Assembly: GCA_936450465.1 (NCBI GenBank)
Contig: OW388296.1
Span: 37,786,023 to 37,850,022 of the forward strand
Origin: Gibbula magus
Lineage: Eukaryota; Mollusca; Gastropoda; Trochida; Trochidae
DNA length: 64,000 bases
Direction of reading: 5' to 3'
The notes under the pieces were generated by a model, which saw nothing but the letters and a program-made list of their open reading frames with translations, was not told the origin of the DNA and did not search any database. Position numbers and translations under genes: made by a program. Of this stretch, positions 21,530-32,288 are shown one piece after another. How positions within the stretch are numbered: the first letter of the stretch is position 1; the number at the start of each line of letters is the position of its first letter.

Positions 21530-21813
21530 AAGGATTCAGCCTTTTGGGGCAGAATCTTTATTGTTATTGGCGTGTTTTAAGGATTCAGCCCTTTGGGCAG
21601 AATCCTTATTGTTATTGGTGTGTTTATTAGGTCTTCAAGACATAGTCTTGAAGACGTATTGTTATTATGCGAATTCTTATTAGGTCTTCAGACGAAAGTC
21701 TGGAAGACCTACTGTTATTATCCTGATTATTAGGTCTTCAAGACTACTACGTCTGGAAGACCTATTGTTATTATCTAGATTTTTAAGGATTCAGCCATAA
21801 GGCTGAATCCTTA
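21530..21813. repeat. Cluster of six short DNA hairpins about 50 bp apart
   Basis: Hairpins at about 21,530, 21,579, 21,630, 21,683, 21,733 and 21,784. Two sequence types alternate in groups: AAGGATTCAGCC...GGCTGAATCCTT and GGTCTTCAGAC GAAA GTCTGGAAGACC. Most are followed by TTGTTATT. Arms show compensatory differences between copies. Confidence 0.85.
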
Positions 21814-22275
21814 TTGTTATTGGCGTGTTTCTTTTTTTTCTTCTTTTTTTTTCTTATTCCACCGATTTTATGACACGTGTTCTGAACTATGGCCTGACTG
21901 ATTTCTCTGAACTTTCAGGGATTGTAGCCTGTGACCTAACTTAGATCCTAACGGAGCCCGATTTTGGATTTTCGACTTCTTTCGTGAGTTATCCCCCCTG
22001 AAAAGTTGAAACTTCAAACCTTAATAGCTCGAAAACTTATCAAGATATTTGCACAAAACTTTCACCAAAATGTGGGCAACATCATACCCCATCGATTAGA
22101 TTTTCGGCCGTAATAATAGATTTTGCTATTCGAAAAAACTTAATTTTTTGTGTACTTTCCCGGTTTTTAGGGTACACGTCTTCAAAAATCTTCTTCTAAA
22201 TCCCGGCAACACATACAGCTATGTGTGATAGCTCATTTAAAAGCTAAATGAATGGTCAACAAAGTAAGGAGCCAA
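21814..22275. repeat. Interspersed repeat, copy A
   Basis: Matches 23,395-23,845 in the same orientation. Shared phrases include TTTCAGGGATNRTAGCC, TTTTCGACTTCTTTC, ACCAAAATGTGGGCAACA and TACAGCTATGTGTSATAGCT. A hairpin precedes both copies. No coding content. Confidence 0.8.
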
Positions 22276-22897
22276 AATTTTGAATTTTGGCTTAGAATTC
22301 GAGAAATCTGTCCTTGCATTTGGACCTTTTCGAAAAGTGCGTTTTTCGGCTGCATGTTCAAAGAGGCATAACTCTGTAACCAATTGATTTATGTCAAAGT
22401 TACTTATTTCAATCTCTTCATAATAACTTGTTTAACAATTCCATAACATATCATGATCATGTAAAAGTGGATAGATTAGGCACAATTTGGACATAATCCC
22501 CAAAAAGTTAAATTTTGTGATTTTGAGATCTTTCGAGGGGTACCTTCTTTGGAGAATTTTCCTTCGTAAACCACTGAAGATACAATAATGCTTTATTACT
22601 CATTTTGAAGTAGAGATGTCTTTGATGAAGAACAATAAATTTCAATCATGTATCTTTTATACTTTATGTGTGACAAGTCACAGAACATTGTCATCTTTGA
22701 AAATCGCCATTTTCAGCAAAGTTCAAAGGATCATGACTTCTTAACCAATTACGCTATTGAAATGTTATTCAAACCTGCGAATAGACAATTTCAAGCATAA
22801 CAACTTTTATGTTGCACCCTTTCATCAAAATGTTAATTGTTTAGCTTCAAACATCGCAAATGTCGCTTAGGGGTCTGAAAATAAGCATTTAGGAGTA
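22276..22897. other. No gene seen; probable continuation of interspersed repeat
   Basis: Same base composition and style as the preceding repeat (for example TTTTCGAAAAGTGCG), but with no partner in the window and no ORF worth reporting. Confidence 0.4.
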
Positions 22898-23073
22898 CAG
22901 TCAGGCCTCAATTATCCGAACGCTTCCGTTTTTCATTAAAATCGTTCGGATAGTTAAATGTTTCGGACTATTAAAATGAAAGAAACAAGATGGGTTAAGA
23001 TTGGTTGCAGCTTGCTACCGTTCGGACATCGCGGGATCTGGATTATCGGTGGCCGGACTATACGGCTTGACTG
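22898..23073. mobile_element. Short pogo/Tigger-like MITE (176 bp)
   Basis: It starts CAGTCAGGCCTCAATTATCC and ends GGACTATACGGCTTGACTG, flanked by TA on both sides (22,896-22,897 and 23,074-23,075). The CAGT...ATTATCCGAAC ends with TA duplication fit the pogo/Tigger branch of Tc1/mariner. It is an uninterrupted copy of the element that is split by inserts at 25,959-31,226. Confidence 0.8.
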
Positions 23074-23380
23074 TATGTTCCTGAGTATTCAGCAGAACAT
23101 AACACATTAAATATGTATGCAATCTAAATGATCCTTACATCTACTTAAGTGGACATTAAAGCACCACATTTTCCATGTGATACTTAAGAATGAAAATATT
23201 AACCGTTTCATCTTGTAGGAGTTCATTCATTTTTACATGAAAAAATTGGGTCTAAATAATCCTATAGACATGCTAGAGAGTCACAACCTGTTTTGAAAGA
23301 TGTGCAATAACACTGGAAAGATGTATCAATTGCTTATATTTCAATTAATTGAATCATTTACGCGCTGAATCGGTTTAAAG
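23074..23380. other. No gene seen
   Basis: AT-rich spacer between the MITE and the second interspersed repeat copy. Nothing recognised. Confidence 0.4.
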
Positions 23381-23845
23381 TCGCTTGCGACTATATTTAG
23401 GTCTTTATTATCTTCTTTATTTTTTTTTCTTATTATTATTTGTACGTTTTTTGTGATGCGGATTCTGAAGTAACGGCTGAACCGATTTACAACAAATTTT
23501 CAGGGATGATAGCCTTGTATGTCAGCCGAATTTTGATTTTCGACTTCTTTCTTGAGTTATCTCCCCTTGAAGTCAAAACTTTAAACCTGAATAGCTCGAA
23601 ATTTAATCAAGATATTTTCATAAAACTTTTACCAAAATGTGGGCAACAACTTTCCCCTACGATAAGCTTATAGGAGTTTTCGGCCGGCAGAATACATTTT
23701 TATATATTTCCAAAAAACTTAAAATTTTGTGCACTTTCGCGATTTTGAGGGTACGCGTCTTAAAAAATCTTCTCCCAAATCACAGCAACACTTACAGCTA
23801 TGTGTCATAGCTCATCTGAAAGCTAAATGAATTTAGAACAAGTAG
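23381..23845. repeat. Interspersed repeat, copy B
   Basis: Second copy of 21,814-22,275. It opens with the hairpin AGTCGCTTGCGACT, then ATTTAGGTCTTTATTAT and a T-rich tract, then the shared body. A 77-codon open frame in it is not conserved in copy A and is rejected. Confidence 0.8.
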
Positions 23846-23899
23846 TTGTCACTAAGGTGACATGATCCCCCGCCGCAAATTAATACGTCAAAATTGAAA

Positions 23900-24730
23900 A
23901 ATAAAGTCAAGATCAGCAAAATCAACTCTCAAACATGTCGAAAAAGACAAAGCTACACTGTGACCTTGAGAAAAATGTCAAGGTCACCAAAATCTAATCA
24001 GCCCTTTGTCTTTCCTAGGAGGTGCATTATGTAAGATATGAATGGTTCTTGAGATATCCCGCTGACAACCTTTACATGTACATTAACATGTCGAAAAATT
24101 CAAAGTTCTGCTGTGACCTTGAAAATAATGTCAAGGTCACCAAAATCTAATCAGCCCGTCGTCTTCCTTAGAAGGTGCTCTATGTAAGAAATGATGAAAT
24201 ACCGGTGAATGGTTCTTGAGATATTCTGCTGACAACCTTTACATGTACATGAACATGTTGAAAAATTCAAAGTTCCGCTGTGACCTTGAAAATAATGTCA
24301 AGGTCACCAAAATCTAATCAGTCTGTCGTCTTCCCTAGAAGGTGCTCTATTAAGAAATGATGGAATTCCGGTAGATGGTTCTTGAGATATCCCGCTGACA
24401 AGCTTTACATGTACATTAACATGTCGAAAAATTCAAAGTTCCGCTGTGACCTTGAAAATAATGTCAAGGTCACCAAAACCTAATGAACCCGTCATCTTTC
24501 CTTGGAGAAGCTATGTGTAAAATAAGAAGAGAATCCAGCAAATGGTTATTGAGATATCCCGCTGACAAGGGTAAAATGACTAAGTCTAGTTGTGACCTTG
24601 AAATGAAGGTCAAGGTCACAAACCTCTGTAGGAACATTACTCTTCCTATGATGAACCAATATGCAAAATATGAAAAGAATCCAGTGAATAGTATTTGAGT
24701 TATTCCATTTCGTACGGACGTACGTACAGA
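23900..24730. repeat. Tandem array with inverted TCAAGGTCA sites, five units
   Basis: Units of about 150-167 bp carry GTGACCTTGA-N8-TCAAGGTCAC at 23,960-23,987, 24,113-24,140, 24,280-24,307, 24,446-24,473 and 24,592-24,619. The surrounding unit contains CGCTGACAASCTTTACATGT and TTCTTGAGATATYC. It ends in a GTACGGACGTACGTACAGAC tract. TCAAGGTCA is the consensus for ERR/FTZ-F1-type monomeric nuclear receptors; function here is inference. Confidence 0.88.
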
Positions 24731-24782
24731 CGGACGCAGCCGAATACTAAAAAATAGATTTGAAAAACTATTTGATAAAAAA

Positions 24783-25212
24783 TAGAGCCATGGGCTCTGT
24801 AGCTCACCAGGCTTTATATACATTAACTAATTCAACTTTTCAGTTCTCTAGGCCTTTTGGAACTGGAGAAGAAGATGAAAATTGGTTTTTAAGGATGTGA
24901 CCCCTGTGACCCCATTTGGGGTCATGGGGTCACGAAATCTACAATTTAGAATCCCCATTAGCCGAGGAGTATGCACACAACTTTTCAGCCCTCTAGACCT
25001 TTTGGAACTTGAGAAGAAGATGAAAATAGGTTTTTAAGGATGTGACCCCTGTTACCCCATTTGGGGTCATGGGGTCATGAAATCTACAATTTAGAATCCC
25101 CCTTGGCCAAAGAGTCTGCACATAAAATTTCAGCTTTGTGGAGTCATTTGTTCTGGAGAAGAAGTCGAAAAAGCGAAAAGTTTACGGACGGATGGACGGA
25201 CGGACGGACGAA
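24783..25212. mobile_element. Modular TAGCTCATCAGG-type repeat, 3'-truncated
   Basis: The left end TAGAGCCATGGGCTCTGTAG is at 24,783. Three modules of the GGGGTCAYGAAATCTACAAT / TTTTGGAACTGGAGAAGAAG type follow, then a GGACGGACGGACGGACG tract. The usual right end is missing and the sequence passes into the next element. Confidence 0.75.
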
Positions 25213-25687
25213 TTGTTTACTACCTTGAGGGAATATGGTATTTTAACTATTCTAGTAACAGTTCGTCGTTTACAGACATAGTGACTTCACATCGGTTGAG
25301 AAAATATATTAGAGAACTTTAGAAATTCATAATATTGTTTTTCAAATTCTCTTTGTACGATAACCTCCTTCTGGCACGCGATGAATTTCGAAATCTATCT
25401 GACTTTTTGATTTTCATTACCCCGGTATAATTAGGGCGACAAAGTCAAACCAATGTTGACAGATTTAAATTAATGTAATTTATTTAGTTTACATCTAATA
25501 CATATTAATTGACATATTTTAGAAATTCTCTATTCATATATTAAAAGAGTTGGAATCCCATTTTCTTAGGCAGAAATTAAACATGCATGAACGCATAGTA
25601 AATTTACTTTTACTAACATGCGTACATTACTACCATAAGCAATATTGCATATGTGCACTGCAAAGTTCGCCATATAAACAGGGCTTT
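25213..25687. mobile_element. Truncated copy of the AAGCCCTGTTTATACGGCGA MITE
   Basis: It aligns by eye with 37,446-37,911 (shared TTTTAACTATTCTRGTAA, ATTAGGGCGAYA, CATATTAATTG). It ends CGCCATATAAACAGGGCTT. The left terminal repeat is absent. Confidence 0.75.
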
Positions 25688-26234
25688 ACACTACGTTATT
25701 ACAGGCTTCTAATATCGCAAGTTCCTTATTATCGTGTTAGTCTGGTTCTAGTGACTACAAAATCTCTCACATAGCTATGTGTAGATCTTACTGTCTATCT
25801 TACTTGATTAGGATTGAACAGTGGTTTGTACGTTAGATCTAAATAATAAAAATATTTAATATCTATACCTTTTTAAAGCAAACATGATTTGAATAATCGA
25901 GAATCAAGATGGTTCATTTTGTCCTGTGCAACTGGTTACTTCAGCGGTACAGTATATACAGTCAAGTCGCGATAGTCCGGCCACCGATAATCCGAATCTC
26001 GCAGTGTCCGAACGGTAGCAAGCTGTAACCAAACTAATCTCTATATGAGTCATTTTCACGAAGAGTGTAAATTTAGAAAGATGAAAAACAGAAAATCCAA
26101 ATGAGGGATAATGATGAATTTGTTATTGATTGTGAATATACAATAACTCAGGGTAATGAATTTACAAAATGCAAGCTTAACCTTTTGTAGAATTTTTTTA
26201 ATAGGAGGTTTTATAACATTATTACGTCATAATT

Positions 26235-29200
26235 GTCCTTACTGTTACCACTAACAAAAACGGTGAAAAAAGAAGTTCCATTTAATTTTCAGAAATATAC
26301 TTTTGCAAAAAGATTAGTATGTCTGTATATATTCTTTTAAATAAAAATAAAAAATTGACTGATAAGAAACTTTTGAAATTCAAAATGTTTAAAAAATCAT
26401 CCCACGGAAAATAATGGCGAGCAACCAGCTAAGTTACTATTTTTTCAAAGTAAAACTTATTTTCCAAGCTCCTTCAAATTTGAAAATCTTTAAGTTGTAT
26501 GTAGATATGGAAATAAACCTATTTTAGAAAATATTTCACACAAGTTTTCAAAATATTAAATATTTCTCCGGTTTATAGTGAAGGATATTGATGGTAACAG
26601 TAAGGACAACAATGGTAACAGTATGGACAGGGAGTAAAACTTATTTCATTTATTTAAATGTAAACTTAAAGAAGAGCAAAATACTAGTTTGTTGTGCCCA
26701 GTTAATATGAATAAACACATACAAAGACATTTTATCAAAGAAAAATTGATTAAAAAAAATTAAGAAAGTTCTACAATTTCAAGGTAACAGTATGGACAAA
26801 AGTTATCTGATTGATATCCATCACATTTATTAGGGTATGTGGTTCTGAATATATAATTTCATTTATGTCAAATTTTAAAACACTTAAATAGAATTGCAAC
26901 TTAAACATTAATTAAGGGCTAAACCTAGAGAAAATTAAAAAAAGAACATAACCTTAAATAAATTGACACCTTGTTTGAAACCCCTTATTACAACAAGAAC
27001 AGATCTTATGTTTTTTACTAACAGTATCAGCAATTAATAAAATGACTTTTAAATTATACAGCAATTGGCTCTGTAGCTCAATAGCCTTTATGTGTCAGAG
27101 GGTCAAATAATCTACACTGGTCAAGGTGTTTTCGAGATTTCCGTTTATAAGCTTTTATCAACTTTGGTCAAGGTGTATACAAGACAACAGTTTATAAACT
27201 TTTATCAACTTTGGTCAAAGTGTATCCAAAATTTCAGTTTATTGGATTTTAGTGCAATTACAATTTAATTCATCCTCTCCATTGGACAAGAAGGCTAAAC
27301 AACATTTCAGCTTTTGAGAGATTTCTTGTTCACGAGAAGAAGACCAAAGGAGTTTGATTGGTCATGGTCCCTGATGCCCTTATATAGAGAAGACAAAGGA
27401 AGTTTTAGGTTGTGGCACTTATTTGGGATCACAGGGTCACCAAATCTACAATTGATTATCTCTGTGGACCAAGGAATCTGTGCAAGTGAGAAGTTGAAAA
27501 TAGATTTTCAGGGTGTGAGCCTTATGACCCTTATTTGAGGCCAGTTCACTAAATCTACTACTTATAATCCATGTTGGCTAAAGGTCTGTACACAACATTT
27601 CAGCTCATCTAGGCCTTTTCATTCTGGAGAAGAAGTTGAAAATGGATTTTTAGATTGTGGCCTGTGAGGCCTGTTCTTTGGGGCCACAGTGCAGCATATC
27701 TACAATTTATACCCCCATGGGCTAACGAGTCTGTACATTACATTTCAATATTCGAAGGGCTTTTTGTTCTGGAGAAGAAGACATAACCATACTTTTTTAA
27801 GTCATGTCCCTTGAGGCTCAAATGGTCACCAAATCTATAGTTAATAATCCCCATTGCCCTAGGATATTTAAATTTTCTAGGTCTTTTCATTCTGGAGAAG
27901 AAGTTGAAAATATGTTTTTAGGTCACGACCGGTCAGGGCCTTTTTTCAGGAAAGAATCACAAGATCCATTGGCCATAATGGCTAAGAAGTCTTTGCACAC
28001 AGCATTTGAGTTTTTTTTATGGCTTTTTGTTGCGGAGAAGAAGTTGAAAATAGGTTTTAAGGTTGTGACCCTTGTGACCCTTATTTGGGACCAGCTCATC
28101 AAATCTACAATTTATCATCCCCATTGGCTAAAAGGATTGTACACAACATTTCAGATTATCTAAGTCTTTTGAGAAGATGAAAATAGATTTAAGGTCATGA
28201 CCTGTGAGGCCCTTATTAAAGCCACAGAATCAGCAAATCTACAATTTATAATCTCAATTGATAAAGGTGGCCGTACACAAGATTTCATTCACTTGAGCCA
28301 GTGGTTCTTGAATTAAGTTGAAATATTGAAAAGTTTACAGACAATGGACGGCCGGTCACCATGCCATAGGGTCTTGACTACCTTATGAGCTAAAAAGTAA
28401 TCTACCTGAATGCTTGCATGTATTGATTCAGTGCAAGAACAGAACTTGACAAAGGTTTTTTTGTCACCAACTCACCACACTGTTGCCTTCTATTGTCTAT
28501 ACTGTTATCACAAATTAAGCTTCTTGATAATGTGGATCAAACTTTATTTTTGCCATCAATAGTTACAGTTTTTCAACTTTAGTATGATAGTACCAATTAA
28601 TTAGGAGTATAGAAATATTTAGTAATTTGAGAATAGAAATGAACTTGTTTTAAATACGATTGTCCATACTGTCACTTCGTAATGTCCATACTGTTACCAA
28701 AATTAAAGTTTCATTGAAAATTAGGATTGAACTTGATTTTTACCAAGGGTGACTTAAATCTTAATTTACTCAGCAACACTAAAAATCCATTAAGGAAACA
28801 AAAGCATTAATAAATTATCGAATTATGAAAAAAACTTGTTTTGAAAATACTTGTCCTACTGTTACCTATTGATGTCCATACTGTTACCTGAAATCAGTTT
28901 AATGTTTAAAAAATGATTTAGAGCAAATATTTTCGACCATTGACTTTAATTTTAATTTCCTTAAACAACAGCAATTTGAATAAACATTCATTATATTAAT
29001 AGGTAACTTCATTATCAATACTTATGGGTTTTGAATAGAATTTGTCCATACTGTTACCTCTTAACGTCCATACTGTTACCAATATTAAAGTTTCATTGAA
29101 AATTAGGATTAAACTTGATTTTTACCAATGGTGACTTAAATTTTAAATTGCTGAGCAATACACAACATGCATTAAGGAAACAAAAGGGGAAGGTAGGTCA

Positions 29201-30216
29201 ATAGGTAATCGCAAATATGAATTTTTTTTATATTTTGAATAGAACTGTCCATACTGTTACCATAAACAAATGTTTCATTGACAATTAAGATTCAAGTTGA
29301 TATTTTTCAGCAAAGATTAAACTTTTCAATATGTTAATCATTAAAAGTAAATAAAAAGTAAATATTTTTAAAAGAGTATAACAAATAAAAATGTTCATTG
29401 ATTGTGAATATGTTTGTCCATACTGTTACTTTTTATGTCCATACTGTTACCAAAACTGAAATCATTGATGACCTTTTTATGTTTGTTTATGTTTAATAGA
29501 ATTATCCTTTGACACACAAAACTTATATTTTAAAAGTTATATTTAGCATGAAATGTAAATAATAGCAAATAACATCCATTTTAACATTTATTGTAGAATC
29601 TTGTCTCTACTGTTACCAAATTTGTCCATACTGTTACCAAGCGGTGAAGGAAATCAACATCAATCTTTTGTGAAACACTTTTTTTTTCTTAGCCATCTCT
29701 GAAATGTTTTCATATGTTTTTCTTCAGAAAATAAATGAAGGATTTTAAGATACATTGATAAGTAAGCCTTTAAGATCCGTTTTGAAGAATAAAAATTCCA
29801 TACTGTTACTGGAATTGTCTTTACTGTTACTTTTTATGAGGTAACAGTAAGGACAGTAACAGTAAGGACGAATCTAATGAAAATATTCAATATTTACTTA
29901 ATGCTCCCTTCAACTCATAAAAAGCACATGTTTTCAGTCTTAGATAAACAAGTCAATTTACATGCAAATCTAGTTTTTAAGGAAAAAATATTTTAAATAC
30001 CCTTAAACATGGTAACAGTAGGGACATCAAAATTTCCTACAATCAACTTTCCACTTACTTGAAATCAAGTTGTGACTTAAAGTTCAGTAATAAAAAAATA
30101 TACTGCACACCATAGTCAGGACAGAAAGTAAGAGGTTCAAGACAGGAAGTGACTCATCTCTCTGACCAAGGGAGGTATCATTTAAAAATATTTTTACTTC
30201 TGGTAACAGTAGGGAA
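26235..30216. repeat. Decayed ~190-bp array with paired GTCCATACTGTTACC motifs
   Basis: About 22 copies of the 15-mer or close variants. Forward: 26,235; 28,495; 28,662; 28,684; 28,853; 28,874; 29,044; 29,066; 29,247; 29,416; 29,437; 29,603; 29,624; 29,796; 29,817. Reverse: 26,593; 26,614; 26,783; 29,840; 29,855; 30,011; 30,202. Most occur as same-strand pairs 21-22 bp apart, and pairs recur every 167-193 bp. The sequence between pairs is also alike in places (ATTAAAGTTTCATTGAAAAT at about 28,703 and 29,084). Confidence 0.9.
27063..28392. mobile_element. Modular TAGCTCATCAGG-type repeat inside the motif array
   Basis: The left end is diverged (TTGGCTCTGTAGCTCAATAG); the right end is GACTACCTTATGAGCTA. 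At least seven modules with ACAATTTATAATCC / TTCTGGAGAAGAAGTTGAAA lie between. It interrupts the motif array and so inserted later. Confidence 0.7.
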
Positions 30217-31226
30217 ATTTTTTCGTGGGACACACATAAATGGGGTAAAATATTTAAAAGTAAAAAAAAAATGTTTTGTTTCGAGATAGGTTTCACTTGA
30301 TGAGTTCTTAATTACTAATGGGAATACCTTTTTTCAAACATTTACTGTCAATTTATCATTTTAAAACGATGTCAAAACTTGAAAATTTACCTTGGGACAA
30401 GCAATTTTCATCAAAATGGCACCTTAAAACATCTCCAAAAAATAAAATATCAATGAAAATTTTAATTTCTTTACTCTCATATGTACATTCAATAGAGTTT
30501 TTTATCATCAATACTTAAAATAGTAAAAAAAATAACAACAAATATACATTTTCTATTCCGGACAGAAATTTACACTCTTCGTGAAAATGACTCATATAAA
30601 CTCATTAATGTGGATTCATTAATCTGTTGCTTCCGTTTCCGAATCCGAAAGCTAATTAGCTGTAACGGATTAGTTAATTACAGCTATTTCTGTTTCATTA
30701 ATCCGACGGTTCATCAAAGCGTTCAGCTAATCCCCTAGGCAAGCGAGCACCACACTGATTGAATCGGTAAACATCTTTGACAGGGGATTGACAAGGGAGT
30801 TGAACGTGTCAGTAGTTTCAGATTGTAATAAATTGAGATGTCTCACTTTGTGTGTCGGCAGTTTGTGATTGTAATACATTGAAATTTCACTGCCTCTCAA
30901 ATGAGAGCACACATGGACTCCATGATCACGTACTTTGAGTGTGTTGGTGACAAAAAGAACTTAGAAAGTTTGATCACTATGCGTTGGTCATTCAATCCAT
31001 TGAGTACACAATCATTTTGGGCAATGATTGTTTTATTACTTTATGTATCCCAGTTATGTGTATATGAAATAAAACTCATTTGATATTCTAAATACGTTGT
31101 CGTCTGTATGTAGATTCAAAGGGGAGTAACTCCATCTTGTTTGGTTCATTTCAGTAGTCCGAACATTTCACTATCCGAACGTTTTTATTGAAAAACGGAA
31201 GTGTTCGGATTATCGAGGTCTGACTG

Positions 31227-32288
31227 TATACGAATAAAGCAGTATAATTTGCAGTAACATATTTTAATTAACTACATATAAGTTGTTGACACCCATGTTA
31301 TCTACATGTAGACAATAACTATTTAATGTACGGCAAAATCCACTACTTATTGTGAAATTATAACGTTAGAGTTTGCCAGTCCCTACATACGAATCTGTAT
31401 TTCCAACTCTCTCACTGTTTACTTCTGAAAGTTCATCCTCACTTGATTCCTGGTGTTCTCAATTTTGATTCACAATAGGTTCATACTGATAAGGAAGGAT
31501 GTTATTTATGTCAGATGGTTGAAAATTAACGCTGCCATCGCTATCCGAGAAAGCCATAACAACACTATGAATGTAGAAGATACACTGCCTCAGCGCACAG
31601 GAGAGCATCTTTCACATCATATCACGTGACTGCTGCCAGCCTGATTAACTCCGGGGATTTCCGGAAAATGACTCGCACCGAAAACATTTTTTCAACGTTT
31701 CTACATAAAATGTCGCATTTTAATAATTTTTTGGACACACTTTGTCTGAGACAATACTGTCAAACATGTTAAAACAAAGTTTTTCTCTAATATTCTCCTT
31801 TAAATTACCTCCATTTAAGGATGGTCGCTCCTCAAATTTATAGAATTAAACTTTTTTTCTAACTTATATTTTTTAAAAGATCAAAGTATATGATTGAAAA
31901 ATCAGCATTAAAAAATAGGGGGTAGTGTAGGTTTTTTCGAGATATGACGCCTGTAAGAAATACAATTTTAACATGGGAGTCTATGGGAAAATGAGAAATA
32001 AAGTGCTAAAAACTTTAAAATACTACATTTCTAGTATTAAACTTTTTTTCCTTTTTTGATGTGTTACAAAATTCATGTTCCCCTAACGAAATCAATGAAA
32101 AAATATATATGGTAGTGTGGTTTTTTGTAAGCTTTGACACAAAATGTACCTGAAAACCTCTCTTTTTAGTCAAATTTAGGCCATTTATGCTGTTTAAGCA
32201 CTTTTTAGGGGTTCTAAAGTCACATTTTCTTTATTTCATTTGCTTTTTAAAAGTATCTAGGCGATGTGGAATATCATGAAGTAAAAAA
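31227..32288. other. No gene seen; AT-rich spacer
   Basis: No ORF or named repeat recognised. A weak duplication of GGTAGTGTRGGTTTTTT occurs near 31,920 and 32,110. Confidence 0.45.

Larger units (their letters stand above)
26042..30598. mobile_element. 4.56-kb unit bounded by a perfect 33-bp inverted repeat
   Basis: Positions 26,042-26,074 (TATATGAGTCATTTTCACGA, then AGAGTGTAAATTT) and 30,566-30,598 are exact reverse complements. Inside is an AT-rich array of degenerate ~190-bp units carrying GTCCATACTGTTACC motifs, interrupted by a modular repeat at 27,063-28,392. No transposase frame is visible. Whether it is a separate transposon or the internal part of the surrounding pogo-like element is unresolved. 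Confidence 0.75.
25959..31226. mobile_element. pogo/Tigger-like element split by nested insertions
   Basis: It starts CAGTCAAGTCGCGATAGTCC at 25,959 and ends CGAGGTCTGACTG at 31,226, with TA on both flanks. Both ends match the intact 176-bp copy at 22,898-23,073. In that copy the left and right parts are contiguous around GCAAGCTGCAACCAATC and CCATCTTG, so about 5.1 kb between 26,035 and 31,130 is extra. It holds the inverted-repeat-bounded motif array (26,042-30,598) and a further 0.5 kb. A 60-codon frame in that last part (30,901-31,083, including MITYFECVGDKKNLESLI) is faintly like the C-terminus of a Tigger transposase, but I would not rely on it. Confidence 0.7.

Noticed and set aside
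24470..24823. 117-codon minus-strand ORF
   Set aside because: It spans the end of one tandem array and the start of a modular repeat; composition follows the repeats.
30901..31083. Possible C-terminal piece of a Tigger transposase
   Set aside because: Similarity is faint and there are no catalytic residues or upstream domains in frame. It is mentioned only as a possibility in the element entry.
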